64,000 nt of DNA from Ruminococcus sp. UBA1394 (GTDB lineage: Bacteria > Bacillota > Clostridia > Oscillospirales > Ruminococcaceae): positions 1 to 64,000 of the forward strand of contig DBQM01000016.1 in assembly GCA_002305725.1 (NCBI GenBank), read 5' to 3'. Shown here piece after piece: positions 54,762 to 63,601 of the stretch (positions within the stretch are counted from its first letter, which is position 1; each line of letters opens with the position of its first letter). The notes beneath the pieces are model-generated. The model saw only the letters and a list, made by a program, of their open reading frames with translations, ran no database searches and was not told the origin of the DNA. The translations under genes were made by a program, and so were the position numbers.

Positions 54762-55943
54762 TTACAAGTTCCCGTCATGAGAAAGCAGTTTTCCGGAAGT
54801 GAGGTCTATCGCCGCCGCACCGAGTGGGGCAGTAATCAGAATGGCAAGTACTGCAATTGTGAGAACGAGATTTCCGCAGTCAAGCCCCATGGAAAGCGGT
54901 ATCGAGCCGACAGACGCCTGGACAGTCGCCTTGGGGATATATGCAAGCATACAGAAAAGTCGTTCCTTAAAATTAAGCTTTGTTTTCAGCATACACAGGG
55001 ATACCCCAAGCATACGGAAGAACATAACCGCAAATATAAGAGCGACTGCTTTGAGTCCGAATTTCATGGCATAGTCTATATTGACTTCAGCTCCCACAAG
55101 CACGAACAGTAGCAGTTCAGCGGCAACCCACAGTTTAGAGTATTTAGCCGAAAGCCTTTTTGCCTGAACAGGAGTTTTAAGGGTAAGCGCAATACCCATA
55201 GCCATTATTGCGATAAGTCCGGAAAAAGCAGGCTTTCCGAAATCCTCAAGAGTTACGAGGATAAAGGATACGCTCAGCGTGATAAGCAACTTTACTGTGT
55301 CACGGATATGTATTTTAGTGAATATTATGTGCAGTATAAGACCGGAGGCAATTCCGGCGGCGATACCCAGTATAATGGAAACCGGTATATCGGCAAAGGC
55401 GGAAACTGAAAATTCGCCGGTTTTCACAAGTCCGCAGAGAGAGGAGAAAAGGGTTATAACAAAAATGTCGTCCGCCGACGCTCCTGCCATGATTATCTGC
55501 GGTATGCCCTTGTCAGTACCGGTTTTGTTTTCCGTAAGCTTTATCATAGCCGGTACAACAACTGCCGGAGATACCGCCGCTAAAACTGCTCCGGCCAGCG
55601 CCGCCTCGGGTACTGTTATACCGAAAAGCTTCGGGGCGATGAGAACCATTCCGCATATCTCACACAATGCCGGAAGAAAGCACATAAGCAGAGCAGGTCT
55701 GCCGTTTTTTCTGATACTTTCAATATCGAAATTCAGTCCGGCACGGGTCAGTATAATTATAAGGGCGGTCTTTCTCAGCTGGGGTGATATTTCCATAACT
55801 GAACCGTCAATAAGCCCGAGAACGTGAGGACCCAGAATGATACCCACAATAAGCATACCCGCAAGGGGAGGGACTTTGATTTTCTTACATACCGAGCTTA
55901 TGGCAAGTCCGGAAAGAATAATTACTGCAAAACTCAAAAGCAT
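54762..55943 (-). CDS. CPA2-type cation:proton antiporter
   Basis: 393 residues, nearly all hydrophobic with about 12-13 helices and no cytoplasmic regulatory domain. ILTRAGLNFDIESIR, LAGAVLAAVSPAVVVPAMIKL, AGASADDIFVITLFS and AYIPKATVQASVGSIPLSMG are typical of Kef/NhaA-like CPA2 exchangers. Predicted to exchange Na or K for protons across the cytoplasmic membrane. Inverted R2 copies E and F lie at its two sides. Confidence 0.85.
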   Translation of the reverse strand: MLLSFAVIILSGLAISSVCKKIKVPPLAGMLIVGIILGPHVLGLIDGSVMEISPQLRKTALIIILTRAGLNFDIESIRKNGRPALLMCFLPALCEICGMVLIAPKLFGITVPEAALAGAVLAAVSPAVVVPAMIKLTENKTGTDKGIPQIIMAGASADDIFVITLFSSLCGLVKTGEFSVSAFADIPVSIILGIAAGIASGLILHIIFTKIHIRDTVKLLITLSVSFILVTLEDFGKPAFSGLIAIMAMGIALTLKTPVQAKRLSAKYSKLWVAAELLLFVLVGAEVNIDYAMKFGLKAVALIFAVMFFRMLGVSLCMLKTKLNFKERLFCMLAYIPKATVQASVGSIPLSMGLDCGNLVLTIAVLAILITAPLGAAAIDLTSGKLLSHDGNL

Positions 55944-55963
55944 GGCTATACTCCTTTACATAT

Positions 55964-56008
55964 AAAAAAGCCGACAGCTTCTGCGAAAAATCACAGAAGT
56001 CATCAGCT
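55964..56008 (-). terminator. Terminator of the lipoprotein gene
   Basis: On the minus strand AGCTGATGACTTCTG pairs imperfectly with CAGAAGCTGTCGGCT (55969-55983/55994-56008), followed by T6. It is separated from the lipoprotein stop codon by R2 copy F. Confidence 0.6.
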
Positions 56009-56056
56009 TAAAAAGCGGTTTCGGAAAAATCCGTGGGAGAACCTCATTCCCGTATG

Positions 56057-56145
56057 TATAGATGAGGCAAGTAACTCTTGCCGAAATCTATTTGCCATAT
56101 TTTGCAGTTGTCACCTCTGGTGACGAGCAAAATGGCACTTTTAAT
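56057..56145 (-). repeat. R2 multi-hairpin repeat, partial copy F
   Basis: Inverted relative to copies D and E. It contains hairpins 2 (with GTCACC/GGTGAC) and 3 but lacks hairpin 1. It begins a few bases from the lipoprotein stop codon. Confidence 0.7.
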
Positions 56146-56151
56146 ATATTA

Positions 56152-56940
56152 TCAGCTGTACATTTCTTCAAGCACCCATATGCCGTTTTCGTAAACTGCT
56201 GTGCAGTTGATAGTATACGGCTTTTCAACAGGCTCATCAGCAGGTTCTTCTATAGTTGTTTCAATATTGAAAGAACAGGTGTCTTCATTCTGCTCAACTA
56301 TAGAAATGGTTCTGTTCTGCCAGTTGACATAATAACCTCTGCCGCCGTCCTTGCTTAAATCAATATAAAGCTCGCCGTCTTTATCAAGGTATTTCGGCTC
56401 GCCCTCAAAAGGATAGTTGTTCAGCAGCATATCAGCTGTGCTTTCGGAGTAAACGCTGTGGACATATTCTGAAAATGATTCATAGTCCGGAAAACGGCTG
56501 TCTGTAACCTTTCTTATGTATGAATTTTCATCTTCCCAGTTTATTTCTTCTCCGTCAGCTCCGATACCCTCGCAGGGCAGACTGCCAAGTACAAAAATTT
56601 TTGTCATGCAGTCGAAGTTCTTTTCGACAAGTTCATCAAGCATCTGAATCGAAACGCCTTCGGAAGCTTCGGAATCCTCTGCGGATTCGTCATTCTGGGA
56701 ATCTTCCTCACTTGTTTCTGAAACTTCAGCAGTTTCCTTGTTGTCGGCAGTATCAGTTCTGGAGTCGTCATCAGGTTTTTCATCAGCTTCGGAACTTTCG
56801 TCAGCTTCAGTATCAGACATTGCAGATTCAGCTGTTTCAGCCATTTTGCTTTCTCCGGAAGACGAGTCACCGACAGGATTGCAGCCTACTGCAAAAACTG
56901 CCAGTACAGAAACTGTTAATGCTAATAATCTCTTTTTCAT
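56152..56940 (-). CDS. Hypothetical acidic lipoprotein
   Basis: 262 residues. Lipobox FAVGC with Cys20 after a hydrophobic signal. Residues 21-95 are a linker of Ser, Asp, Glu and Thr; a ~165-residue globular domain follows (NFDCMTKIFVLGSLPCEG ... WQNRTISIVEQNEDTC ... YENGIWVLEEMYS). No family recognised. It probably sits on the outer face of the membrane. It is divergent from the M23 peptidase gene, with 212 bp between them. Confidence 0.75.
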   Translation of the reverse strand: MKKRLLALTVSVLAVFAVGCNPVGDSSSGESKMAETAESAMSDTEADESSEADEKPDDDSRTDTADNKETAEVSETSEEDSQNDESAEDSEASEGVSIQMLDELVEKNFDCMTKIFVLGSLPCEGIGADGEEINWEDENSYIRKVTDSRFPDYESFSEYVHSVYSESTADMLLNNYPFEGEPKYLDKDGELYIDLSKDGGRGYYVNWQNRTISIVEQNEDTCSFNIETTIEEPADEPVEKPYTINCTAVYENGIWVLEEMYS

Positions 56941-57152
56941 TTTGCTGTATCATCCTCTGTATCTTTATTTATGTTCACAGAAAAAATGTGAACACTTTCA
57001 TATTATGACATATATCTTCTCATTTGTCAACATTTCCATAATATGATTACAGCCGGACTGAATTTACATATCCATAAAAAATCTTACAATTCCGGAAATT
57101 CAGCGCATAAATGGATATTATTCGTCCAAACTATTTTCGGAGGTGTTAAAAC

Positions 57153-57869
57153 GTGAACAAAAATTCAAAATCAGTTTTAAGCGGAAAAGGCTTTTATGTC
57201 GCACTGGCAGTAAGCATCGCAATGGTTGGTGCGGCGTGTTATTTTGCATATACTCAGACGGCAGATAATATTTCGGGAAAGCTGAAATCGTCCGTAAGTT
57301 CTTCTGAAACGGAAAAAGAGGCGGCGGAGATTAAGACGGACATACCTAAGGTTACTCTTGCCCCGTACACTATGGAGGAAACCGTAACCGAAACTGAGCC
57401 GGAAACGGAGTCCTGCGAAGACGAGGAAGATGAACAGTCGGAAGAAACCGCAAAGCCGGAGGAAAAAGAATTTTCCATGCCGGTTGAAGGGGAAGTGCTC
57501 AACGAATTCAGTAACGGTGAGCTTGTGAAGTCAAAAACCACAGGCGCATGGCAGACCCATAACGGAATTGATATTTCAGCAGCGCTGGGTGATGTTGTGC
57601 TTTCCGCAGGTTCGGGAACAGTTGCGGCGGTTGACAACGACCCTCTCTGGGGTATTACTGTTACAATCGACCACGGCAACGGCATTATCACAAGATACAG
57701 CAATCTCAACGAGGGTGTTACTGTACAGGTGGGACAGGAGGTAGGCAGCGGCGAGGAAATCGGTGCTGTAGGCGAAACTGCTGATATTGAAACATCAGAA
57801 GAATCACATCTGCATTTTGAAATGGTGAAAAACGGTTCCTATGTAAATCCGCTTGAAATCATAGGCTGA
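57153..57869 (+). CDS. Membrane-anchored M23 peptidase, SpoIIQ-like
   Basis: 238 residues. One transmembrane helix (about 13-33), an acidic linker (about 60-110), then a LytM/M23 domain with HNGIDISAALGD and SHLHFEM, so the zinc ligands His/Asp and HxH are kept. The layout (short cytosolic tail, single helix, stalk, LytM) is that of SpoIIQ, the forespore protein of the engulfment channel; a general cell-wall hydrolase is the alternative. Start GTG with GGAGGTG at 57139-57145. Confidence 0.85.
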   Translation: MNKNSKSVLSGKGFYVALAVSIAMVGAACYFAYTQTADNISGKLKSSVSSSETEKEAAEIKTDIPKVTLAPYTMEETVTETEPETESCEDEEDEQSEETAKPEEKEFSMPVEGEVLNEFSNGELVKSKTTGAWQTHNGIDISAALGDVVLSAGSGTVAAVDNDPLWGITVTIDHGNGIITRYSNLNEGVTVQVGQEVGSGEEIGAVGETADIETSEESHLHFEMVKNGSYVNPLEIIG

Positions 57870-57883
57870 CAGTCTGCAAAAAT

Positions 57884-57912
57884 AAGGTGGCGCCCTTCCC
57901 GGACGTCACCTT
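57884..57912. terminator. Bidirectional terminator after the M23 gene
   Basis: AAGGTG-GCG / CGT-CACCTT (57884-57892/57904-57912) with one mismatch. A-rich and T-rich flanks allow use from both sides. Confidence 0.6.
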
Positions 57913-58737
57913 TTAATCGTTTCCAAGAGTATATAAAACCGGTTCGAATATAACTCCCTCAGTTAAGGGTGCTCCGGATTTAACCGTGTATTTTATCGCA
58001 TCTGAAATAAATTCTCCGGCGTCGCTGACAGCCTGCACGAGAGTTTTCCCTTTAAGAATCATTGCGCATACCACAGACGCAAAAATATCTCCCGTACCGG
58101 AAAAGACCTGTTTTTCACGGATAATATCGCAGAATGTAAGATTACTTCCGTCATAGACCAGATTTGTCATGACGTCTTTTCTTTCAATTCCCGTCAGAAC
58201 CACCTGTCCGCCGCAAAGTTCAGACAGACTTTTAATAAGCTTGTCTGCGGTTTCATCGGAGATATCCTCGCTGGTGTAGGGAATACCTGTCAGAAAACAG
58301 GCTTCTGTAATGTTGGGCGTGATAATATTACTGTGAGCAATAAGTCCTCTTATAAGGCGGCACATTTCTTCGGTGTATGTAGCGTAAAGCCTGCCCCTGT
58401 CGCCCATAACAGGGTCAACTATTACCTTTACAGACGGATTTTTCTTTTTGTGGGACAAAATAAAGTTCTGAGTAATGTCTATCTGATCGGGTGAGCCTAA
58501 AAATCCGCTGTAAATACCGTCAAACTCAATGTTTCCCCAGCTTTCAAGATACGGAGGCATTGTTTCGGTCAGGTCATGAAAATAGAAGTCGGGGAACTGT
58601 GTGTGCTTTGAAAGTACGGCAGTCGGCACAGGGCAGACCTGTACTCCTGCGGCGGAAATTACTGAAATGGCCGTAGTCAGCGAGCATCTTCCGAATCCGG
58701 AAAGGTCGTTTATACACGCAGCTCTGGGTATTCTCAT
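57913..58737 (-). CDS. pdxK: Pyridoxal/pyridoxamine kinase
   Basis: 274 residues of the ribokinase-like family. NDLSGFGRCSLT near the start, VIVDPVMGDRGRLY, NIITPNITEACFLTG and the catalytic FSGTGDIFAS are characteristic of PdxK/PdxY-type kinases that phosphorylate vitamin B6 forms. It overlaps the rsmI stop by 4 bp in the same direction. Confidence 0.88.
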   Translation of the reverse strand: MRIPRAACINDLSGFGRCSLTTAISVISAAGVQVCPVPTAVLSKHTQFPDFYFHDLTETMPPYLESWGNIEFDGIYSGFLGSPDQIDITQNFILSHKKKNPSVKVIVDPVMGDRGRLYATYTEEMCRLIRGLIAHSNIITPNITEACFLTGIPYTSEDISDETADKLIKSLSELCGGQVVLTGIERKDVMTNLVYDGSNLTFCDIIREKQVFSGTGDIFASVVCAMILKGKTLVQAVSDAGEFISDAIKYTVKSGAPLTEGVIFEPVLYTLGND

Positions 58738-59573
58738 TGTTCGTCCTCCCCGTTTATTATAAACGAATAAATACTGCTTTTGGAAAAACCTGTTTCCTTT
58801 GCGGCTTTTTTGCAGGCGTCTGACAGCTTTTCTCCCTCGCTGACATACTGCTTTGCAAGCTGTGCGGCGGTTTCAAGGGTAAACTCGTCTGAAAGCGACA
58901 CAGGCTTTGCACCCTCAACAACCAGTACATATTCGCCTTTGGGATTTCTGCTCTGATAATATGTTATCGCTTCAGAAACAGTCATTCTCAGGACTTCTTC
59001 ATGGATTTTGGTAAGCTCACGGCAAAGTGAAATTTTCCTGTCCCCGAAATATTTCAGAAAATCCTGCAGAGTGTTCATAAGCTTGTGTGGTGCTTCGTAG
59101 AAAATCAGCGTTCTTGTTTCATTCTGAATACTTTCAAGATGGTCATACCTCTGCTTTTTGTTCACTGACAAAAATCCCTCAAAGGCAAAACGAGAAGTGT
59201 TCAGTCCGGAAACGGCAAGTGCAGAAACCACAGCGCTCGGTCCGGGGACTACCCTGATGTCAATCCCGTGCTCTGCACACATTCTGACAAGTACTTCGCC
59301 GGGGTCTGATATGCAGGGCATTCCGGCGTCTGTAACGATTGCGGCGTTTTCACCGCTTTGTATTCTTGCGATAATATTAGCGGCACAGCTTTCGGTGCTG
59401 TGTCCGTGATAGCTTACAAGGGGCTTTTTTATCTCGTATCTGTTTAAAAGCTTTAGTGTCACACGGGTGTCCTCAGCGGCGATAAAGTCCACTTCCTCAA
59501 GGGTTTTAAGCTGTCTGAATGTTATATCGTCCATGTTTCCTATCGGCGTACCCACAACATAAAGTGTTCCCAT
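58734..59573 (-). CDS. rsmI: 16S rRNA 2'-O-ribose C1402 methyltransferase
   Basis: 279 residues. Tetrapyrrole-methylase fold with the N-terminal LYVVGTPIGNMDDIT, AAEDTRVTLKLLN, TDAGMPCISDPGE and VPGPSAVVSAL. It methylates C1402 in the decoding centre of 16S rRNA. It lies 5 bp after the TrmN6-like gene, in the conserved yabB-rsmI pairing of Firmicutes. Confidence 0.95.
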   Translation of the reverse strand: MGTLYVVGTPIGNMDDITFRQLKTLEEVDFIAAEDTRVTLKLLNRYEIKKPLVSYHGHSTESCAANIIARIQSGENAAIVTDAGMPCISDPGEVLVRMCAEHGIDIRVVPGPSAVVSALAVSGLNTSRFAFEGFLSVNKKQRYDHLESIQNETRTLIFYEAPHKLMNTLQDFLKYFGDRKISLCRELTKIHEEVLRMTVSEAITYYQSRNPKGEYVLVVEGAKPVSLSDEFTLETAAQLAKQYVSEGEKLSDACKKAAKETGFSKSSIYSFIINGEDEQ

Positions 59574-59578
59574 CAGCG

Positions 59579-60304
59579 TCAGTCCTCCTTTTCAAGTCCG
59601 GCGGAATAGATAGCCTGAACCTCGTCTGTATAGCCGTTTTCGTTCCATATGTAAAGCTGCGGCATTATGTTCATAAACGGCTTTGAGCCTTTTTTGCCCT
59701 CGATAAGAAACAGCCACGGCGCAGTGGACGGATTCTTGCTGACAAACCGCAGTCTTTTCGGCTCAATGTTGTTGTTTTTCATAGCGGAGATCACGTCGGC
59801 AAGTCTTTCCGGACGGTTGCAGATACAAAGCCTGCCTCCGAATTTAAGCAGTTTTTCAGCGGCGGCGCACACGTCGTTTATGTCGCACAGTATCTCGTGC
59901 CTTGCAATTTTGTGAGCGTCAAGCTCGCTTTCTATCCCCGCCTTTGCCGCCTTGTAAGGAGGATTGCAGGTGACAAGACTGCACTTTCCCAGCGGTGCGC
60001 CCTCCCACAGCACCTTTAAATCAGCGCATACCGGAACAATAGTGTCAACTCCGCTTTTTTCAAGGCTTATATTCAGCTGGTCGATTGCCTGTTTTTGTAT
60101 ATCAACGGCGTAGGTCACAGCCGGCGGATTCTTTCTCTGCATTATCATCGGAATTATTCCGCACCCTGTGCCTAAATCGCAGGCGGTGTCCTTAGCTTTG
60201 TACTCTGAAAAATGGGTCAGCAGAAAAGCGTCAGTACCGAAACCGTGTTCCTCGCTGACGCATATATGCAGTTTTTCAGACAGCTTTTCAAAATTCATAT
60301 TCAA
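59579..60304 (-). CDS. TrmN6-like tRNA/rRNA N6-adenine methyltransferase
   Basis: 241 residues. SAM-binding DLGTGCGIIPMI and catalytic CNPPYKAA. It belongs to the YabB/YfiC group, whose E. coli member methylates A37 of tRNA-Val. The annotated start is TTG 60304 with GGAGG 5 nt upstream; ATG 60298 with longer spacing is also possible. Together with rsmI it forms an RNA-modification pair. Confidence 0.88.
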   Translation of the reverse strand: MNMNFEKLSEKLHICVSEEHGFGTDAFLLTHFSEYKAKDTACDLGTGCGIIPMIMQRKNPPAVTYAVDIQKQAIDQLNISLEKSGVDTIVPVCADLKVLWEGAPLGKCSLVTCNPPYKAAKAGIESELDAHKIARHEILCDINDVCAAAEKLLKFGGRLCICNRPERLADVISAMKNNNIEPKRLRFVSKNPSTAPWLFLIEGKKGSKPFMNIMPQLYIWNENGYTDEVQAIYSAGLEKED

Positions 60305-60325
60305 ACAGTCCTCCAGATACTAATG

Positions 60326-61903
60326 TTAGGGAGCAATTCTTTTCATTATCTCCAGCGCAGTTTTAATGCCGTCAACTGCCGCCGACATTATCCCTCCGGC
60401 ATAGCCTGCGCCCTCTCCGCAGGGGTAGAAATTTTTAAGTGATATACTGTTTCTGTTTTCCGTACGGCTGATTCTTACCGGCGAGGAAGTCCTCGTTTCC
60501 GGCGCGGTCATAAGGGCAGACTGGTCGCCGAAACAGTTCATTTTACGGGAGAATACACCCAGTCCCTCCTCAAGCATATCAGTCACAGCCGCCGGAAAGA
60601 TTTTTCTGAACTCGCATGGCATAACTCCTCTGTCGTAGGTCGGTTTGATGTCCGTATCAATGTCCGGCTTACCGTTTAGGAATCCCCTCACAGTTGTTGC
60701 CGGAGCGGCTTTTCCGTCTGTCAGCCTGTATGCGTTCTGCTCGATTTTTCTTGCAAAATCCACTCCGTCCAGCACTCCTCCTCCGAAATCCTCCGGTGAA
60801 ACAGATACAGCCACAGCTGCATTTGCGTTCTCTCCGTCACGGGCAAACTCGCTCATGCCGTTTGTGACAACAGTTTTCTCCTCGCTTGCCGCCGGAACAA
60901 CGTGACCGCCGGGGCACATACAGAAAGTGTAGACACATCGTCCGTCCCTGCGCCTGTGGGAAAGCTGGTATTCTCCCACCGGCAGAAACGGGTTGTCAGC
61001 GTATTTTCCGTAAAGGCTCTCGTTCACGGCCTTTTGCTTATGCTCGATTCTCACACCAACAGAAAAAGGCTTTGGCTCCATGAAAATATTTTTCTGTGCC
61101 AGCATTTCAAAGGTATCCCTTGCGGAATGTCCCACAGCGGCAACAAGGGCGGCAGTCTGCGTTTCATTGCCGTTCCAGACCGCTTTTGTGACCTCTCCGC
61201 TTTCAGTAACAATATCGTCAAGCCTTGAACTGAATTTCACTTCGCCGCCCGATTCGATTATGCGGTTTCGTATGTTCTTTACGATTTTTCGCAGATTGTC
61301 AGTACCGATATGCGGCTTTGCTTTTATGAGTATTTCCTCCGGTGCGCCGAACTGAACAAACCGTTCCAGAACGTATCTGCAAAGCGGGTCGTTTATGCGT
61401 GTTGTCAGCTTGCCGTCAGAGAACGTACCTGCGCCGCCCTCTCCGAACTGGACATTCGATTCCGTATTAAGCTCTCCGCCTGCCCAGTACCTTTTAACGC
61501 TCTCAACACGGCTTTCTGCGTCCTCACCTCTTTCAAGGATAAGCGGACGGTAGCCGTGCTCCGCAAGAACAAGTCCGCAGAACATTCCGGCAGGACCGAA
61601 TCCGGCAATAACGATTCTGCCGTCAGCCTTTTCGCCGGAAATTTCCGGACTGAAGATTTCCTTTTCGATGTGTTTCACATTGGCTGACTTAAAAGAACTT
61701 TCCATGTCCTTGTCCGCAAGCTCTGCAAAAACTGAGTGTATAAAGTGGATATCGTTTCTTTTGCGGGCGTCAAGAGAGGTCTTGTAAATACCGCTCCGTA
61801 TGACTTCTCTGCCGGAAATACCGGCTTTTTTCAGTCCTTTTTTTATAACAGAGCCGCTGTCCTCGCTGAGCTCTCCTCTTATATTGTTTATGATAAGCGG
61901 CAT
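60326..61903 (-). CDS. FAD-dependent oxidoreductase, COG2509 type
   Basis: 525 residues. An N-terminal ~90-residue domain with DARKRNDIHFIHSV is followed by the FAD/NAD fold IVIAGFGPAGMFCGLVLAEHG. Further family segments are FGEGGAGTFSDGKL, HIGTDNLRKIVKNIR and, at the end, FYPCGEGAGYAGGIMSAAVDG. The family is conserved but has no established reaction. It lies 21 bp upstream of the methyltransferase gene, so the run 61903-57913 is probably one operon. Confidence 0.88.
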   Translation of the reverse strand: MPLIINNIRGELSEDSGSVIKKGLKKAGISGREVIRSGIYKTSLDARKRNDIHFIHSVFAELADKDMESSFKSANVKHIEKEIFSPEISGEKADGRIVIAGFGPAGMFCGLVLAEHGYRPLILERGEDAESRVESVKRYWAGGELNTESNVQFGEGGAGTFSDGKLTTRINDPLCRYVLERFVQFGAPEEILIKAKPHIGTDNLRKIVKNIRNRIIESGGEVKFSSRLDDIVTESGEVTKAVWNGNETQTAALVAAVGHSARDTFEMLAQKNIFMEPKPFSVGVRIEHKQKAVNESLYGKYADNPFLPVGEYQLSHRRRDGRCVYTFCMCPGGHVVPAASEEKTVVTNGMSEFARDGENANAAVAVSVSPEDFGGGVLDGVDFARKIEQNAYRLTDGKAAPATTVRGFLNGKPDIDTDIKPTYDRGVMPCEFRKIFPAAVTDMLEEGLGVFSRKMNCFGDQSALMTAPETRTSSPVRISRTENRNSISLKNFYPCGEGAGYAGGIMSAAVDGIKTALEIMKRIAP

Positions 61904-61921
61904 TTTAGTTTCCTCCGTTTT

Positions 61922-63430
61922 TTATTCATCAGCCATGTCAGTTCTGAAAGGCGCAAGAGGTATTCCGTTTTTGCCGAAAACATTGACTTCCATGTAATTC
62001 GTCCATGCGTATCTTACATACTTCGGCACTTCCACCTTATCAGACTTAACAAAAATCCTGTCGCCGTTCACTTGTGCGACTGCCTTGTAAAATACTTTAT
62101 CAGCACCGGCAATTTCAAAACCGACAGGTTCACCCTTTACGTCAAAACCGTTCTGCGCATGGTCAAATAAAAGCTCAGCGCCGCCGTCATGGTAAATAAG
62201 TGAACGGTAAACAGGACCGAAAGCGTCGGTAGTCTTGTCATTGTAAACGTGATACAGCGCCTGTAAGCCAAGTCTTTCCCCCACAGGCTTTTTGTCTGTC
62301 GGGTGGATATTGTTGAATTCTCCGCACTCGGTAATGACCGCAATTCCGGTGTTCTTTACCGTTTTGTACGCTCTCATCTGTGCCTCACGGATTTTGCACC
62401 AGTTTTTTCTGTCGATATCGTCCCTGTACTTGAACATCGGCAGCTGAACCATGATAAACGGCAGTTCATCGTCGTTCCAGTCATGACGCCAGCAGGCGAT
62501 AAGGCGTGTTAAAAGGGTGTAATAGCTGTCAGGTCTGTGGTCGTCAGATTCGCCCTGATAATAGAGAAATCCTCTGATTGTATAGGGTGCAACCCTTGAA
62601 ATCATTGTTTCGTGCAGACCGCAGATTCTGAACGGATTTTTTATACCCATAGGTCCGGGCCAGAGGTTTTTGCCGCATATCTTCTGCACCTCGTCCCAGC
62701 TGATATCCGGATTTTCAGCATAGCATTTCTGCGACTTTATATTCCATTCCGCATCATAGCGGAAGTATTCGTCGTACTCTTCAATCATCTGCCGGTCAGT
62801 CTTTCCGTTGACTGCCTTGTCGTATTCGTCAATGTAAGGAGCGATTTCCTCAACCCCTCCGAGATATTCACGGCTCATCCATGCCGAAGCGGAAGTACCG
62901 CCCCAGTTGCAGCCGATTATTCCCACAGTTACACACAGTTTTTCCGAGAGCATCTGTGCAAAGTAAAAGCCTGCCGCTGACCATAGCTGTGAGGATTCTT
63001 TTCCGGCGGTCTGCCATGAGGAGTTTTCTTCGGCACGGTAAAAGTCTTCGTCCATAAAGCCGTTTTTAGGGGTATAGTAAAATCTGACATTGGTTTTATC
63101 AGAGAGATTTTCAAGGACTGTCTGTCCGTTTTTGTCATTGCGGAGTTCAAATTCCATGTTGGACTGTCCTCCGGCAAGCCACACTTCGCCAACCATTACA
63201 TTTTCAAAAACGAGTCTGTCCGTCCCGTCCTCAACGGCCATTGTGTAAGGACCCCCTGCATTCATCGGAGGGAGAACGGCTGTCCACTTTCCGTCTGCAA
63301 TTTCCGCATTTACTGATGTTCCGTCTATTGAAACCGTGACTTCTGAGCTGTCTGTTGTTCCGAAAATATTTATATTTTTATCACGCTGCAAAACCATGTT
63401 GCTGCTGAATACTGCTGCTGTTTTTAGCAT
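61922..63430 (-). CDS. Sialate O-acetylesterase-like SGNH hydrolase
   Basis: 502 residues from ATG 63430 (AAAGGAAG upstream); the longer frame beyond it is not family-like. After a short beta domain, the catalytic Ser90 sits in VWLAGGQSNMEFEL; GCNWGGTSASAWMS and FLYYQGESDDHRPDSYYTLL follow. This is the SASA family, which removes acetyl groups from sialic acid or from plant polysaccharides such as xylan. No signal peptide, so it is probably cytoplasmic and acts on imported oligosaccharides. Likely the first gene before the oxidoreductase operon (18 bp gap). Confidence 0.87.
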   Translation of the reverse strand: MLKTAAVFSSNMVLQRDKNINIFGTTDSSEVTVSIDGTSVNAEIADGKWTAVLPPMNAGGPYTMAVEDGTDRLVFENVMVGEVWLAGGQSNMEFELRNDKNGQTVLENLSDKTNVRFYYTPKNGFMDEDFYRAEENSSWQTAGKESSQLWSAAGFYFAQMLSEKLCVTVGIIGCNWGGTSASAWMSREYLGGVEEIAPYIDEYDKAVNGKTDRQMIEEYDEYFRYDAEWNIKSQKCYAENPDISWDEVQKICGKNLWPGPMGIKNPFRICGLHETMISRVAPYTIRGFLYYQGESDDHRPDSYYTLLTRLIACWRHDWNDDELPFIMVQLPMFKYRDDIDRKNWCKIREAQMRAYKTVKNTGIAVITECGEFNNIHPTDKKPVGERLGLQALYHVYNDKTTDAFGPVYRSLIYHDGGAELLFDHAQNGFDVKGEPVGFEIAGADKVFYKAVAQVNGDRIFVKSDKVEVPKYVRYAWTNYMEVNVFGKNGIPLAPFRTDMADE

Positions 63431-63512
63431 AGTAAAACTTCCTTTCACCATAAAAACTACATTATACATTATGAACCATAAATAAAATTTTGTCAATGGA
63501 AATGCAAAAAAA

Positions 63513-63534
63513 AGCACCGTAATTAAACGGTGCT
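63513..63534 (-). terminator. Terminator of the phosphopantetheinyl transferase gene
   Basis: AGCACCGT / ACGGTGCT (63513-63520/63527-63534), 8-bp stem, followed on the minus strand by T8. The 63535-63600 stretch has no gene. Confidence 0.75.
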
Positions 63535-63601
63535 AATAGAGAGGGGGATCACGGCGGCCTGCTGCCGCTATTAAAGGCCTTATAAAAGACCAATGAAAAT
63601 G

